Source: Ancylobacter sp. SL191 (GTDB lineage Bacteria > Pseudomonadota > Alphaproteobacteria > Rhizobiales > Xanthobacteraceae). Taken from it: a stretch of 64,000 bases of DNA. The stretch lies in the NCBI RefSeq assembly GCF_026625645.1, contig NZ_CP113056.1, positions 4,563,001-4,627,000 on the forward strand. The letters run 5' to 3'. Below the pieces are notes generated by a model. That model was given only the letters and a program-made list of their open reading frames with translations, made no database searches and was not told where the DNA came from. The stretch's first letter is position 1; the number at the start of each line of letters is the position of its first letter. The position numbers and the translations under genes were made by a program. Positions 48,493-58,592 of this stretch are shown here, in pieces.

Positions 48493-50811
48493 TCATTGGC
48501 GCGGCTCTTCCAGGCTTGGCAGCAGGCTACCCTCGCCCTCCTCGTCGCTGCGCTCGCGAGCGCCGGGATGCTCCTCGATGAGCGGCCCCGGCGTGCGGGC
48601 GGCACGCGCCGCCTCGGCACGGCGGGTCTGCGGCCGGGCTACCTCCTCCGTGCGCTGGTTGAGCACGCGCAGCGGGGGGGCCATGCCCTTCCGGTCCGTC
48701 CCGAAATAGACGGTGTGGTGCGGGTACGGAATCTCGATGCCGCGCGCCTCGAAGGCGGCCTTGATGCGGCGGTAAAACTCGCGTTTGACGTTCCACTGGC
48801 CGAGCGGGCGCGTCTTGAAGCGGCCGCGCAGCCAGACATGGGACTGCTCCAGCCCCTCGACGCCCACGACCTCAAACGGCTCGACGATGGTCTCGGCGAG
48901 CGGGCCGCGTGCCGCCATGTCAGCGGCCACCTCGGCCATCAGCGCCAGCGCATCGTCGATGCTCTCGCGATAGGCGATGCGCACATCCACCACCGCATAG
49001 GCGAAGTCCTTCGACATATTCTTGATGGTCTGCACCTCGCCGAACGGAATCGAATGCACATTGCCGTCGAAGTCCCGCATGTGGACGGTGCGGATCGAGA
49101 TCTTCTCCACCAGCCCGGCATGGGCGCCGACCTCCACCACATCGCCGACGGAGATCGTGTCCTCCATGAGAATGAAGATGCCGGTGATGACATCCTTCAC
49201 CAGCGTCTGCGCACCGAAGCCGATGGCAAGGCCGAGCACGCCGGCACCGGCCAGGAGCGGGGCGATGTTGACGCCGAGCTCGGAGAGCAGGATCAGCCCG
49301 CCCAGCGTCAGCAGTACGACACGGAAGGCATTCAGCAGGAAGGGCAGCAGCGTCTTCAGCCGGGTCGAGGCGGGATTTCCCGCCCGCATGCGCTCGGCGA
49401 AGGCATTGGCCAGTTCCCAGGCAACGAGGCCGACGAGCAGCACGACGCCGATCGAAATGAACCGGCCGACCATGCCCTGCCCACGTTCGGAGGCGAGCCA
49501 TTCGAAAGGCCGCGCGCCCCAGATCTCCAGCAGCACGAGAAGTGTGACGACGGTCACCACCGCCTTCACCGTGCTGCGAAGGGCCGGCAAATAGCGGTTG
49601 GCGCGCCTCTCCAGCAGCGGGTAGCGAGCATGCAGATCGCGGTTGAGCGCGAACACCCGGTCGAAGCCACGCATCGCGATGCCCAGCGCCACAGTGGCGA
49701 GCAGAATGGTGAGGATCGACAGCAGCGTCACGCGGGCAAGGAAGGCAAAGCCGCCGGCCACATCCATCACCCAGACCAGATAGGCGGCGACGACATAGCC
49801 GATGACCAGCACATGCCAGAAATCAGCCAACCCATCGCGCAGCCGCGCCGCCCGTCCGTGCCGCGCCCCAATGCGGCGCAGCCGGACCGCGACGCCCTGG
49901 CGGACCTGCAGGGTAAAGACCACGCACATGCCGGCCACGAACAGGCCGAGCAGATTGCCGAGCGCCTGATAGGCCGCCAGCGACAGGCCGAGAAGCCAGG
50001 CCGCTCGCAGCAGGAAATAGCCATAGACGATGGTGTGGGTGAAGCGCCGAGCCCAGAGATAGCCATAGGCGGCGTTCTCGTGCCCCATCGGGACGAGGCG
50101 CATCTGCGGCGCGTCCGGCGAGAAGACGGCGCGAGCACCCGCCAATATGAGGCGCGCCAGCACATTGGCGTTGATGACGGTGACGACGGCCAGACGGACG
50201 ATGAAGGCGAGGTCGACCAGTGCGAGCACGCCATACGCCGCTGCCGCGAAGGCGGCGATGGGCAGGATATCCAGCACCGTGCGCACGGCGAGAAGCAATG
50301 CGCGCACCGCCCACGAGCGGGCGGGACGGGCATTCACCGCGTGGCGCAGATGCGCGAGGAGACGCTTGACCAGATATTCGGACAGCAAGGCCGCGGCGAG
50401 GACGGCGATCACTGTCGTCACCGCCCATCCGACCCGCTCCAGCACAAAGGGATCGGACAGTTCTTGCCACACCTCGCTCGCATAAGTCGGCAGGCGCTCC
50501 CACTCGCCGACGAGGCCAAGCACGGTGCCCGAGAAGGCGCCGAGCGTCTCCGTCGCACCCGCCAACCAATCTTCGCGCGCAGGCGCCTCCTCAGTGGTGC
50601 CGACAAGGGCACGCAAACGGCTGATGAAGGCATCGCGTGCCGTCGCGTCCTCCAGCGTTTCCAGCAGCGCACGCACATCGTCGCGCGTATCTGGTGCGGG
50701 TGTGATGGATGAAGCGGAGGGGGAGAGCGGTGGGGTCTGGGCCGCGAGCGGGCTGGAACCGGCAAAGCAGAGGATGAGCAGCAGGATGCTGAACAACGCG
50801 CGCGGCGGCAT
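48493..50811 (-). CDS. MscS-family mechanosensitive channel
   Basis: 772 residues. A signal peptide (MPPRALFSILLLILCFAGSSPLAAQ) leads to a periplasmic region (about 30-130), multiple membrane segments, and the MscS core: LLAGAGVLGLAIGFGAQTLVKDVITGIFILMEDTISVGDVVEVG near 520-565, followed by the cytoplasmic beta domain (VEKISIRTVHMRDFDGNVHSIPFGEVQTIKN). The large N-terminal part places it with YbiO/MscK-like members. Opens under membrane tension to release osmolytes. ATG 50811 starts the signal peptide; the in-frame start at 51174 adds 121 residues without family character. Between the sensor kinase gene and the adaptor gene, all on the minus strand. Confidence 0.93.
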   Translation of the reverse strand: MPPRALFSILLLILCFAGSSPLAAQTPPLSPSASSITPAPDTRDDVRALLETLEDATARDAFISRLRALVGTTEEAPAREDWLAGATETLGAFSGTVLGLVGEWERLPTYASEVWQELSDPFVLERVGWAVTTVIAVLAAALLSEYLVKRLLAHLRHAVNARPARSWAVRALLLAVRTVLDILPIAAFAAAAYGVLALVDLAFIVRLAVVTVINANVLARLILAGARAVFSPDAPQMRLVPMGHENAAYGYLWARRFTHTIVYGYFLLRAAWLLGLSLAAYQALGNLLGLFVAGMCVVFTLQVRQGVAVRLRRIGARHGRAARLRDGLADFWHVLVIGYVVAAYLVWVMDVAGGFAFLARVTLLSILTILLATVALGIAMRGFDRVFALNRDLHARYPLLERRANRYLPALRSTVKAVVTVVTLLVLLEIWGARPFEWLASERGQGMVGRFISIGVVLLVGLVAWELANAFAERMRAGNPASTRLKTLLPFLLNAFRVVLLTLGGLILLSELGVNIAPLLAGAGVLGLAIGFGAQTLVKDVITGIFILMEDTISVGDVVEVGAHAGLVEKISIRTVHMRDFDGNVHSIPFGEVQTIKNMSKDFAYAVVDVRIAYRESIDDALALMAEVAADMAARGPLAETIVEPFEVVGVEGLEQSHVWLRGRFKTRPLGQWNVKREFYRRIKAAFEARGIEIPYPHHTVYFGTDRKGMAPPLRVLNQRTEEVARPQTRRAEAARAARTPGPLIEEHPGARERSDEEGEGSLLPSLEEPRQ

Positions 50812-50954
50812 GAGCGAATCCGTCGTTCGCGGCCCGGGACAGCATCGACCGGGCGCGCAGGGGTATGGGCTGAGTTGAGGTCGACCACGGGCCAACGCCA
50901 CGTCGGCGGGATGGTTCCGACGGCGGCTCTCGCGCGGCAAGGTCTCTTCGGTGC

Positions 50955-52901
50955 TCAGGCGCCCGTCAGAGTCTCGGTCAGCGGCGCGGCGGGGAGGGTC
51001 AGGGGCAGTGCAAGCCGGATGGAGGTGCCGGCGGCGTCGCTGGTGATTTCCAATTTCGCGCCACACATCGCCGCGCGGGTGCGCATATTGGCGAGGCCCC
51101 TGCCCTGCCGGGACGGCGTCGGCGCACCAAGCCGGGTCGCCAGCCCACGGCCATTGTCGCTGACGCGGATCCACCCGCCGCCGACCGCCGGGACAGCATG
51201 GTCATCGGGCTCAGTGCCGCTGCCGAGCCGCACCAGCACCCGCGTCGCGCCGGAATGCCGGGCGGCGTTGGTGATCGCCTCGTCGAGGATGCGCACGATC
51301 TGGATAACGTGCCAGGGGCGCAGTTCCGGGTGAATCGGCAGCCCCTGCTGCTCTGCCTGCCAGTCGAGGCGGATGCCGTGCGAGCGGAGCTGCGCCTGCG
51401 CGCGCTCGCGCCAGCTTCCCAGCGCCAGCAGGAGATCCCCGCCCATATCGTCCATGGCTTCGATGACGAGGCGCAATTCCCGCAGCGCCGCACGCGCCGC
51501 CTGATTGATGCGCTCACCCTCGGCACCGCGCTCGCTCAGGGCCACGATGCTCATCAACTGACCGCCGAGACCGTCATGCAGGTCGCGCATCAGCCGGGCC
51601 CGTTCGGCGGCGAGGGCGATAGCGCGCGAGCGCTCCTCCTCGCGGGCGAAGCTGGCGCGCACCTTTTCTTCCGCCTCGTGCACCAGTTCAACCATGCGGT
51701 GGGCGAAATTGTCCACCTCGTTCAGCGCGTGGGCGAAGCGCCAGGTGAGACCGGCGCCGATGGTGACCAGCAGGAAGGAATAGGAATTGCGCGCGAGGAA
51801 GATGCGCCCATGGTGGATGACGTCGGCCGCCACCAGCATGTCATAGATCCAGGCGGCGAGCACGACGGTGAGCGCGCAGCTCAAGCTCAGGCTCACCACA
51901 TCGCCTTGCCGCAGTGCGCGCTGCGCCACCACGCCGAGGCAGAGACACACCATGATGCCGCCCGCGGGGACGCCAAACAGCGCATAGACCCAGCGCAGCA
52001 GCCACGGATCGCCGAAGATGGCACAGCCGACCACCGTAACCGCGGGAAGAAAGAGGATGGGCGTCCAGAGCGGCACGCGCCCGCGAAAGAACAGGCTGAC
52101 GAAGACGAACATCAGCGCCGTCTCGAGCGGCGTGGTGGCTCCCAGCAGCACGGCAAGGCTGGACTGCGGCCCGCCGGCCAGCGGCGTGGTGGTGAGCCCT
52201 TGCACAACGCCGAGCACCATGGCGATGGCGAGCACGCCATAGGCCACATCATGCCGACGGTTGAGCCACATGATGGCGAGAATCACCGCGAGGATGCCCT
52301 GCCACGCCTTGAAGATCAGCGGCAGCGTCGTGAAGAGGAAGCTGCGCGTGCGGAAGGCCGGCCGCAGCTCGCTGCTCGGACCGACGAACACGCAATCCAA
52401 ATAGCCGCGCAGTGGTCCCCAGACGAAGAGCCGCAACGACAGTGTGTTATCGCCCGCCCGCAGGGTGGCGCTCGGGATCACCGCCATCACCGCAATGTTG
52501 TTCAGGTGGCGGTTCGCCTCGGGATCGAGCCGCGTGTCCAGCACGACCTGACCATTGATCGAGACCTCCACGGCATTGCCGAAACGCGGCAGCATCAGCG
52601 ACCAGGGCGTGGCGGCGGCGTCGGGCCAGTACTGGAACGTCGCCGTGAACACCGGCGGGTCGGCCATAGTGAAGGTGGAGGGGAGCGAATAAGGAAGCTG
52701 CACCTCCTGCGCATGCCCGTCCTGAACGAGCGTCGCGCTGGTAATCGCGTAGTCGGTCGGCGGCGTTGGTGGCGAGAGGGTGAACAGCCCCAGGCAGGCG
52801 GCCAGCGTCAGAAGCTGCAGCAGAAGGAAAACGCCAGCGCGGCGCCTCGGCCCGGCGATGCTCACGCCCGGCTCGACAGCTAGCGCCACCGGATCAGTCA
52901 C
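50955..52901 (-). CDS. Sensor histidine kinase with periplasmic jelly-roll and 7TM domains
   Basis: 648 residues, GTG start. N-terminal membrane helix (about 22-42), a periplasmic domain (about 50-175) with beta-rich motifs (FGNAVEVSINGQVVLDTRLD; LRAGDNTLSLRLFVWG) like a galactose-binding/DISMED2 fold, seven membrane segments (about 185-390), then a NarL-type kinase domain: RARLMRDLHDGLGGQLMSIV with His near 440, and RVSDNGRGLATR, GRGLANMRTRA. It would sense an external ligand or membrane condition and phosphorylate the response regulator, whose stop overlaps its start (GTGA, 52898-52901). Followed downstream by the MscS channel. Confidence 0.9.
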   Translation of the reverse strand: MTDPVALAVEPGVSIAGPRRRAGVFLLLQLLTLAACLGLFTLSPPTPPTDYAITSATLVQDGHAQEVQLPYSLPSTFTMADPPVFTATFQYWPDAAATPWSLMLPRFGNAVEVSINGQVVLDTRLDPEANRHLNNIAVMAVIPSATLRAGDNTLSLRLFVWGPLRGYLDCVFVGPSSELRPAFRTRSFLFTTLPLIFKAWQGILAVILAIMWLNRRHDVAYGVLAIAMVLGVVQGLTTTPLAGGPQSSLAVLLGATTPLETALMFVFVSLFFRGRVPLWTPILFLPAVTVVGCAIFGDPWLLRWVYALFGVPAGGIMVCLCLGVVAQRALRQGDVVSLSLSCALTVVLAAWIYDMLVAADVIHHGRIFLARNSYSFLLVTIGAGLTWRFAHALNEVDNFAHRMVELVHEAEEKVRASFAREEERSRAIALAAERARLMRDLHDGLGGQLMSIVALSERGAEGERINQAARAALRELRLVIEAMDDMGGDLLLALGSWRERAQAQLRSHGIRLDWQAEQQGLPIHPELRPWHVIQIVRILDEAITNAARHSGATRVLVRLGSGTEPDDHAVPAVGGGWIRVSDNGRGLATRLGAPTPSRQGRGLANMRTRAAMCGAKLEITSDAAGTSIRLALPLTLPAAPLTETLTGA

Positions 52902-53593
52902 AGCCGTATCAGCCCCTGCTGCACGGCCTCGAACACGGCTTCGCCGCGCGTGTTCACCTCAAGCTTGCGATAGATGCTCTTGATGTGACCGGGCACGGTC
53001 TGGCGCGACAGGCCCAGATGCTCGGCGATATCGGCATAGCTGAAACCCTTGGCGATGCCCCAGAGAATGTCGATCTCGCGCGCAGTCAGCCGGGCGGTGT
53101 TGAGCGTCGGCCGGCGCTCGACCTCCGGGCCTGGCTGGAGGCTGGCCTGTGTGCGGCGCACGATGTAGCGGGCGATGGAGGCCGAGATGGGCGAATGGCC
53201 CAGCGCCAGCTCGCGCACCGTGGCGGCGACATCGGTCTGGAAGGCATCCTTGAGCAGATAGCCCGTCGCGCCGGCGGTGATCGCGGCGATCACGCTCTCC
53301 TCGTCACCGAGAATGGAGATGACCATGATGTCGGTGCCCGGCGAGTCCCGCCGCACGCGGCGGATGAGCTCGATTCCATGCCCGTCCGGCAACTGCAGGT
53401 CGGTCAGAAGGATACGCGGCATGCCCTCGTCGAGCTTCGCCAGCGCGTCGGTGAGATTGGCGACGCTGGTCACGGCAAAGTCACTGGCGGCAGCCAAAGC
53501 GTCGCTCAGGCGTTCGCGCGTCGGCGCGTCGTCCTCGACGAGAAGGATGTCGATCAGACCTTCGAGCGGCAGCCGCTCGGCCCTTGGCTCCAT
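52898..53593 (-). CDS. NarL/FixJ-family response regulator
   Basis: 231 residues. Receiver domain with the acidic pocket VEDDAP and phosphoacceptor Asp65 in LLTDLQLPDG, Thr/Ser and Lys positions as VISIL and LLKDA; C-terminal LuxR helix-turn-helix (LTAREIDILWGIAKGFSYADIAEHLGLSRQTVPGHIKSIYRKLEV). First gene of the minus-strand series; overlaps the kinase start by four bases. Targets unknown; the downstream MscS, adaptor and FUSC genes are candidates by position. Confidence 0.94.
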   Translation of the reverse strand: MEPRAERLPLEGLIDILLVEDDAPTRERLSDALAAASDFAVTSVANLTDALAKLDEGMPRILLTDLQLPDGHGIELIRRVRRDSPGTDIMVISILGDEESVIAAITAGATGYLLKDAFQTDVAATVRELALGHSPISASIARYIVRRTQASLQPGPEVERRPTLNTARLTAREIDILWGIAKGFSYADIAEHLGLSRQTVPGHIKSIYRKLEVNTRGEAVFEAVQQGLIRL

Positions 53594-53779
53594 ATCACGT
53601 CCCGCAATGGTGGAAAGCCCGGATCGGGCCGCGCCCGCAAACGGGCCACACGATCATGGAAGAGTCGCTGCCCCACGTCCATCATCGGTTGCTTTGTACC
53701 GCGACGTTCGTGGCCGGCTGCACCCGTGGGCCGGGCATGTTAGGTGATTTTCGCCATCCATTTTCCGGAACCCGAGCGC

Positions 53780-54466
53780 ATGGGCAGCCTTCCGTCCAAT
53801 CCCTATGACTGGCCGCATGGCGGCGACCTTACCCCGGCGACCACCGCGCTGATCATCATCGATATGCAGCGCGATTTCTGCGACCCGGCGGGCTATGTGG
53901 GGGCCATGGGCTATGACGTTACGCCCGCCGCCGCGCTCATCCCGCGTATCGTCGCCCTGCGCGCGGCCGTGCGGGCCTTTGGCGGCTTTGTGATCTACAC
54001 CCGCGAAGGCCACAGGCCCGACCTGTCCGACCTGCTGCCGCAGAAGCGCTTCCGCTCCCGTCTTGCCGGCGCCGAGATCGGGGCTCCCGGCCCGCTCGGG
54101 CGTCTGCTCGTGCGTGGCGAACCCGGATGGGACATCGTGCCGGAGCTGGCGCCGGCGCCCGGCGAGCCGGTGGTGGACAAGCCCGGCTTCGGCGCCTTCT
54201 ACGCCACCGACCTGGAGCGCCTGCTGGTGACGCGCGGCATCCGCCACCTCATCATCTGCGGCGTGACAACGGATGTGTGCGTGCATTCGACCCTGCGCGA
54301 AGCGACCGATCGCGGCTTCGAGCCACTGCTGATTGCCGATTGCTGTGCCGCAACGGTCGAGGCCAACCACCGCGCGGCCATTGACACGGTCCGCAGTGAA
54401 GGCGGCATTTTCGGTGCCGTCTCGGACTACCGTTCGGTGATTGAGGCACTGACATTCTTCGCCTGA
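53780..54466 (+). CDS. Isochorismatase-fold cysteine hydrolase (biuret/ureidoacrylate amidohydrolase-like)
   Basis: 228 residues. The Asp-Lys-Cys catalytic triad is visible as Asp28 (LIIIDMQRDF), Lys134 (VVDKPGFGAFYATD) and Cys167 (GVTTDVCVHSTLR). The N-terminus (NPYDWPHGGDLTP), and RDFCDPAGYVGAMGYDV, resemble biuret hydrolase or RutB-type amidases that cleave ureido or amide bonds. ATG at 53780 is preferred over GTG at 53744, which adds 12 residues without family match. It is isolated between the response regulator (divergent) and a chemotaxis receptor; no urea or pyrimidine genes adjoin. Confidence 0.85.
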   Translation: MGSLPSNPYDWPHGGDLTPATTALIIIDMQRDFCDPAGYVGAMGYDVTPAAALIPRIVALRAAVRAFGGFVIYTREGHRPDLSDLLPQKRFRSRLAGAEIGAPGPLGRLLVRGEPGWDIVPELAPAPGEPVVDKPGFGAFYATDLERLLVTRGIRHLIICGVTTDVCVHSTLREATDRGFEPLLIADCCAATVEANHRAAIDTVRSEGGIFGAVSDYRSVIEALTFFA

Positions 54467-54547
54467 ACCAGACCTGCCCGTCGGCGCAAGCCTGGGACCA
54501 GCCTGTCGCGGTTCCATCCGGTCAACTCACCATGATTGGCCGGAACC

Positions 54548-56644
54548 ATGCGCATCTCCATCAAGACGACACTTCTGACGCTCTTCGGCATACTGAGCGT
54601 GATACTGGCCGCGCTCTGCTTTGAATCCTTGAACACCTCCTACCGCACGCTGGGGGCCGCGCGCGAGGTGAGCGCGCTGGCGCAGATCGACCGTAATCTG
54701 TTCGAAGGGCTCGCCAATTTCCGTTTCGAGCGCGGCGAGATGAACACCGCCCTCACCCTTGCGCCGGCCGAGAATGGCCGCAGCATCGCCAAGGGCATGG
54801 AGCGCCGCGCCCGCGTGACTCCGGCAGTCGACGCGGCGATCGAGGGACTCGTCGGTCAGGCCGCCGATCCCGCTTTCAGCGAACTTGGTGCCTCCCTCAA
54901 GGCGCAGTTCGACAAGGTGAAGGCACTGCGCGCCGAGGTCGATGCGCAGATCAAGTTGCCGCTTGATGGCCGGGACAAGACGCTCGGGCCGAAGTGGATG
55001 GACGAGGGCGGCAAGCTGCTCGCCACACTCGACAAGACATCGACCGACATCGAGAGCCACATCCGCTCGCTGGACCCGGCGCTGTCGCAGCTCATCCTTG
55101 CCCGCGCCATGGCCTGGACCACCCGGAACCATGCCGGGATGAGCACGCTGCTGTTCAACGCCGCGCTGGCGCAGAAGCGCACCTTCTCCGCCGAGGATGT
55201 ACGTAACCTTACCGTCAACGACGCCAAGGCCGATCTCGCCTGGGCGGCGGTCCGCGACATCGCAGCGGCGCCCAACGCGCCGGAAAGCCTGAAGCAGGCG
55301 GTTGACGCGGCACAGGCGAGCTACTTCACTGGCCGTTTCCGCACGCTGCGCGACGGGCTGGTGGCTCGCCTCAGCAGCGGCCAGCCGGCCGATGTCGAGC
55401 TCACCACCTGGCGTGAGGCGGTCGAGATTGGTTTGAACGACATTGCCGCCATTGCCGGCATCGCTCTCGACAACCTTGCCAGCACGGCGCAGGCGACCGA
55501 GGCACGCGCCGAGAGCCGTGTCGTGCTCTACGGCATCGTGCTGGTGGTTTCCCTCGGCCTCGCGCTTGTCGGCCTGCTCGTGGTCGCCCGCCGGATCGTC
55601 GCGCCGATCTCCCGCCTGACCCGGACCATGGGCGAACTCGCCAGCGGCAATCTCGCCGCCGAGGTGCCTGGCATCGGCCGTCAGGACGAGATCGGCTCCA
55701 TGGCGCGCGCGCTGCTGGTGTTCAAGGACAGCCTGCTGCGCAACGCCCGTATGGAGGAGGAGGCGCAGGAGAACCGCCGCACGGCCGAACTCCAGCGCCG
55801 CCAGGCCATGATGGAGCTCGCCACCCGGTTCGAGGCGAGTGTCGGCGGCATCGTCGCCCAGGTCAGCACGGCCTCCGAGACCCTGCATCGCACCGCGCGG
55901 CAGATGTCCTCGGCCGCCGACCAGACCTCCTCGCAGTCCACCGCGGTTGCGGCGGCGGCGGAGGAGGCCTCGACCAATGTCATCATCGTCGCTTCCTCGG
56001 CCGAGGAACTCGGCGCCTCGGTTGACGAGATTTCCCGGCAGGTCGAGCAGTCCGCCGCCATGTCCGCCAGCGCAGTCAAGGAAGCGGAGAAGACCGGCGC
56101 CGTGATGCAGGAGCTCTCACAGGGCGCCGCGCGCATCGGCGACGTGCTGGAACTGATCAACGCCATCGCCGCCCAGACCAACCTTCTCGCCCTCAACGCC
56201 ACCATCGAGGCGGCACGCGCCGGCGAGGCGGGTCGCGGCTTCGCGGTGGTCGCCGCCGAGGTGAAGAACCTCGCCGACCAGACCGCCAAGGCGACCGACG
56301 AGATCGCGAGCCAGATCCGCGCCATCCAGAGCACCACCAAGGACGCGGTCGGCGTGATCCTCGGCGTCGGCCAGCAGATCCGGCAGATGAGCGACGTCGC
56401 CGCGAGCATCGCCACGGCGGTGGAGGAACAGGGCATGGCGACGCGCGAGATCGTGCGCAACGTCGACCAGGCCGCCGGCGGCACCAACTCGGTGAGCAGC
56501 CACATCACCGACGTCGCCAACACCGCGAAGCAGACCGGCGCGGCGGCAGGCGAGGTGCTCTCTGCGTCCTCCGCGCTGAACGAGCAGGCCCGCCAGCTCC
56601 AGAGCGAGTTGCAGCGCTTCCTCGATACGGTGCGGGCGGCCTGA
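54548..56644 (+). CDS. Methyl-accepting chemotaxis protein
   Basis: 698 residues. First membrane segment at about 7-28 ([17 protein letters not shown]), a long helical periplasmic sensor domain to about 320, second membrane segment [23 protein letters not shown] (about 325-345), a HAMP domain ([22 protein letters not shown]), then the signalling domain with the hairpin tip [52 protein letters not shown]. Methylation heptads surround it. Senses an external ligand and controls CheA. ATG 54548 and TTG 54536 are both possible starts. No chemotaxis operon adjoins it. Confidence 0.94.
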   Translation: MRISIKTTLLTLFGILSVILAALCFESLNTSYRTLGAAREVSALAQIDRNLFEGLANFRFERGEMNTALTLAPAENGRSIAKGMERRARVTPAVDAAIEGLVGQAADPAFSELGASLKAQFDKVKALRAEVDAQIKLPLDGRDKTLGPKWMDEGGKLLATLDKTSTDIESHIRSLDPALSQLILARAMAWTTRNHAGMSTLLFNAALAQKRTFSAEDVRNLTVNDAKADLAWAAVRDIAAAPNAPESLKQAVDAAQASYFTGRFRTLRDGLVARLSSGQPADVELTTWREAVEIGLNDIAAIAGIALDNLASTAQATEARAESRVVLYGIVLVVSLGLALVGLLVVARRIVAPISRLTRTMGELASGNLAAEVPGIGRQDEIGSMARALLVFKDSLLRNARMEEEAQENRRTAELQRRQAMMELATRFEASVGGIVAQVSTASETLHRTARQMSSAADQTSSQSTAVAAAAEEASTNVIIVASSAEELGASVDEISRQVEQSAAMSASAVKEAEKTGAVMQELSQGAARIGDVLELINAIAAQTNLLALNATIEAARAGEAGRGFAVVAAEVKNLADQTAKATDEIASQIRAIQSTTKDAVGVILGVGQQIRQMSDVAASIATAVEEQGMATREIVRNVDQAAGGTNSVSSHITDVANTAKQTGAAAGEVLSASSALNEQARQLQSELQRFLDTVRAA

Positions 56645-56685
56645 GCGAACCGCTTCCGTTGGGATGAGGCACCCCCAACATGGGC

Positions 56686-57879
56686 CTATGCCGGCCGGCT
56701 CCGCGTGAGCCGGCCGATGGCGAAGAGAGCCAGCACCGCGCCGGACCCTATGAGGCTGGTGATGACAATGGCGAACACCGTCCCCATCACTTCCATCATC
56801 ACGGCAAAGGCGAAGGGTGCGGCGGCGCCGACGATCAGGCGGATGGCCGTCACCTCGCCTTGACGGGCGCCGAAGCCGGCCGCGCCGAACAACTCCAGCG
56901 GCAGCGTCCCGCCGACGATGCTGTACAGCCCATTGCCCATGCCGAACAGCAGGGCAAAGGCCACAGCGCCGATGAAGGAGGGGGCGGTGGTCACGAGCAG
57001 CAACAGCGACGCCGGCAGCAATCCGGCCGATATCATGGCCAGCGCGAATTGCGGCAGGTCGCGGCCCAGCATCATGTTGACCAGCCGGCTCGCGACCTGC
57101 GCCGGGCCGAACAATGTTCCGGCCAGCACGGCCAAGGTTCCGATGCCGAGCCCCCCGAGCATCGGCACCATGTGCACCAACACAGCCGAACTGACGAAGC
57201 TCTGCAACGCGAAGGCGAGGGCCATCAGCACGAAACCCTGCCTGCGCCACGCCTCCGGCAAGCGCCCGCGGGCCAATGGCCGCGCCACCCCCGCTGGTGC
57301 ACCCTCCTCCCCCGCAATGGCCCGCGACGGGCGCGCCAGCCAAAGATGGATCGGCAGGGCGATCAGTAGATGGCCGAGCGCAAAGAGAAGATACACCTGC
57401 CGCCAGTCCAGAGCGTGCTCCAGCCAGACGGTGAGCGGCCAGAACAGAGTCGAGGCAAAGCCGGCAATCAGCGTGAGATAGACAATGCTGCGCTGGGCCC
57501 CGGCGCCGTGCCGCTGGCTCAGCAACGGGAAGGCGGCGCCGTACTGCACCAGAGTGGATGCCATCTCCATTGCGATAAGCGCGAGGGCGAAGACCGGACC
57601 GGAGGGCGCCAGCGCACCCGCGACAAGGGTCAGCGCTGCCGCCACCGATCCGACCGCCATCAGCCGGGCGGCACCGCAACGATCAATCGCCCGCCCCACA
57701 AAGGGCGCGACCAGACCGCCGCTCAGCAGAGCGAGCGAGAGGGCGCCATAGAGCCACTCCATCGGCCAGCCGAACCCCTGCGCCATCGACGGCGCCAGCA
57801 GACTGAAGCTGTAATAGAGCGTGCCGTAGCCGATGATCTGGGACACGCCCAGCGCGGCGATCTCCAGCCGGGGACGCAT
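56686..57879 (-). CDS. MFS transporter, last gene of the ars operon
   Basis: 397 residues with about 12 membrane segments. N-terminal GYGTLYYSFSLLAPSMAQGFGWP and the loop GRAIDRCGAARLM fit the major facilitator superfamily. It begins 2 bases after the arsH stop, so it is part of the arsenic operon. An MFS arsenite/antimonite exporter (ArsK) has been described in Agrobacterium ars operons, so this may be an ArsK-like exporter; that assignment rests on context and should be checked. Other possibilities are export of organoarsenicals or of an unrelated compound. Confidence 0.75.
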   Translation of the reverse strand: MRPRLEIAALGVSQIIGYGTLYYSFSLLAPSMAQGFGWPMEWLYGALSLALLSGGLVAPFVGRAIDRCGAARLMAVGSVAAALTLVAGALAPSGPVFALALIAMEMASTLVQYGAAFPLLSQRHGAGAQRSIVYLTLIAGFASTLFWPLTVWLEHALDWRQVYLLFALGHLLIALPIHLWLARPSRAIAGEEGAPAGVARPLARGRLPEAWRRQGFVLMALAFALQSFVSSAVLVHMVPMLGGLGIGTLAVLAGTLFGPAQVASRLVNMMLGRDLPQFALAMISAGLLPASLLLLVTTAPSFIGAVAFALLFGMGNGLYSIVGGTLPLELFGAAGFGARQGEVTAIRLIVGAAAPFAFAVMMEVMGTVFAIVITSLIGSGAVLALFAIGRLTRSRPA

Positions 57880-57881
57880 GC

Positions 57882-58592
57882 TCAGATCGACGCCAGCCCG
57901 GTGCGGGCAGCGAGCGCCTCCGCCGCCTCCTTGCGCTCGCTGTAGCGGTCGGTGAGATGGCCCGACACATCGCGGGTCAGCAGGGTGAACTTCACCAGTT
58001 CCTCCATCACGTCGACCACCCGGTCGTAATAGGGGGACGGACGCATCCGGCCGGACTCATCGAACTCCTCATAAGCCTTCGCGACCGAGGACTGATTGGG
58101 GATGGTGACCATCCGCATCCACCGGCCGAGCACGCGCATCTGGTTGACCGCGTTGAAGCTTTGCGACCCGCCGCTGACCTGCATCACCGCCAGCGTGCGC
58201 CCCTGCGTCGGGCGGACAGCCCCCTCGGCGAGCGGTATCCAGTCAATCTGCGCTTTCATGACCGCCGTCATGGCGCCGTGACGTTCGGGACTCACCCACA
58301 CCTGGCCTTCCGACCAGAGCGACAGCGCCCGCAATTCCTGCACCTTGGGATGATCGGCCGGGACGCCATCGGGCAGCGGCAGGCCATGAGGATCGAACAC
58401 CCGCGTCTCCGCGCCGAAATGGCGAAGCAGGCGTTCGGCCTCCAGCGTCAGAAAGCGGCTGTAGGAGCGCTTCCGCAGCGAGCCGTAGAGCAGGAGGATG
58501 CGCGGCGGATGGTTGGACGGGGTTGTCGTCAGCGCCTGCAGGGTCGGCGCAATGACATGGGCGTCGACAAGGTTCGGCAGATCCTGCGCCAT
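57882..58592 (-). CDS. arsH: NADPH-dependent FMN reductase ArsH
   Basis: 236 residues. The flavodoxin-like FMN binding loop [23 protein letters not shown] (about 33-55) and [43 protein letters not shown] fit ArsH. ArsH oxidises trivalent organoarsenicals such as methylarsenite to pentavalent forms, using NADPH. Its ATG at 58592 overlaps the acr3 stop by one base (TGATG). A longer reading to 59354 is the same frame running through acr3 in a false frame. Confidence 0.93.
   Translation of the reverse strand: MAQDLPNLVDAHVIAPTLQALTTTPSNHPPRILLLYGSLRKRSYSRFLTLEAERLLRHFGAETRVFDPHGLPLPDGVPADHPKVQELRALSLWSEGQVWVSPERHGAMTAVMKAQIDWIPLAEGAVRPTQGRTLAVMQVSGGSQSFNAVNQMRVLGRWMRMVTIPNQSSVAKAYEEFDESGRMRPSPYYDRVVDVMEELVKFTLLTRDVSGHLTDRYSERKEAAEALAARTGLASI

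Noticed and set aside
48355..50712. 785-residue plus-strand frame
   Set aside because: Antisense to the MscS channel gene; no family features.
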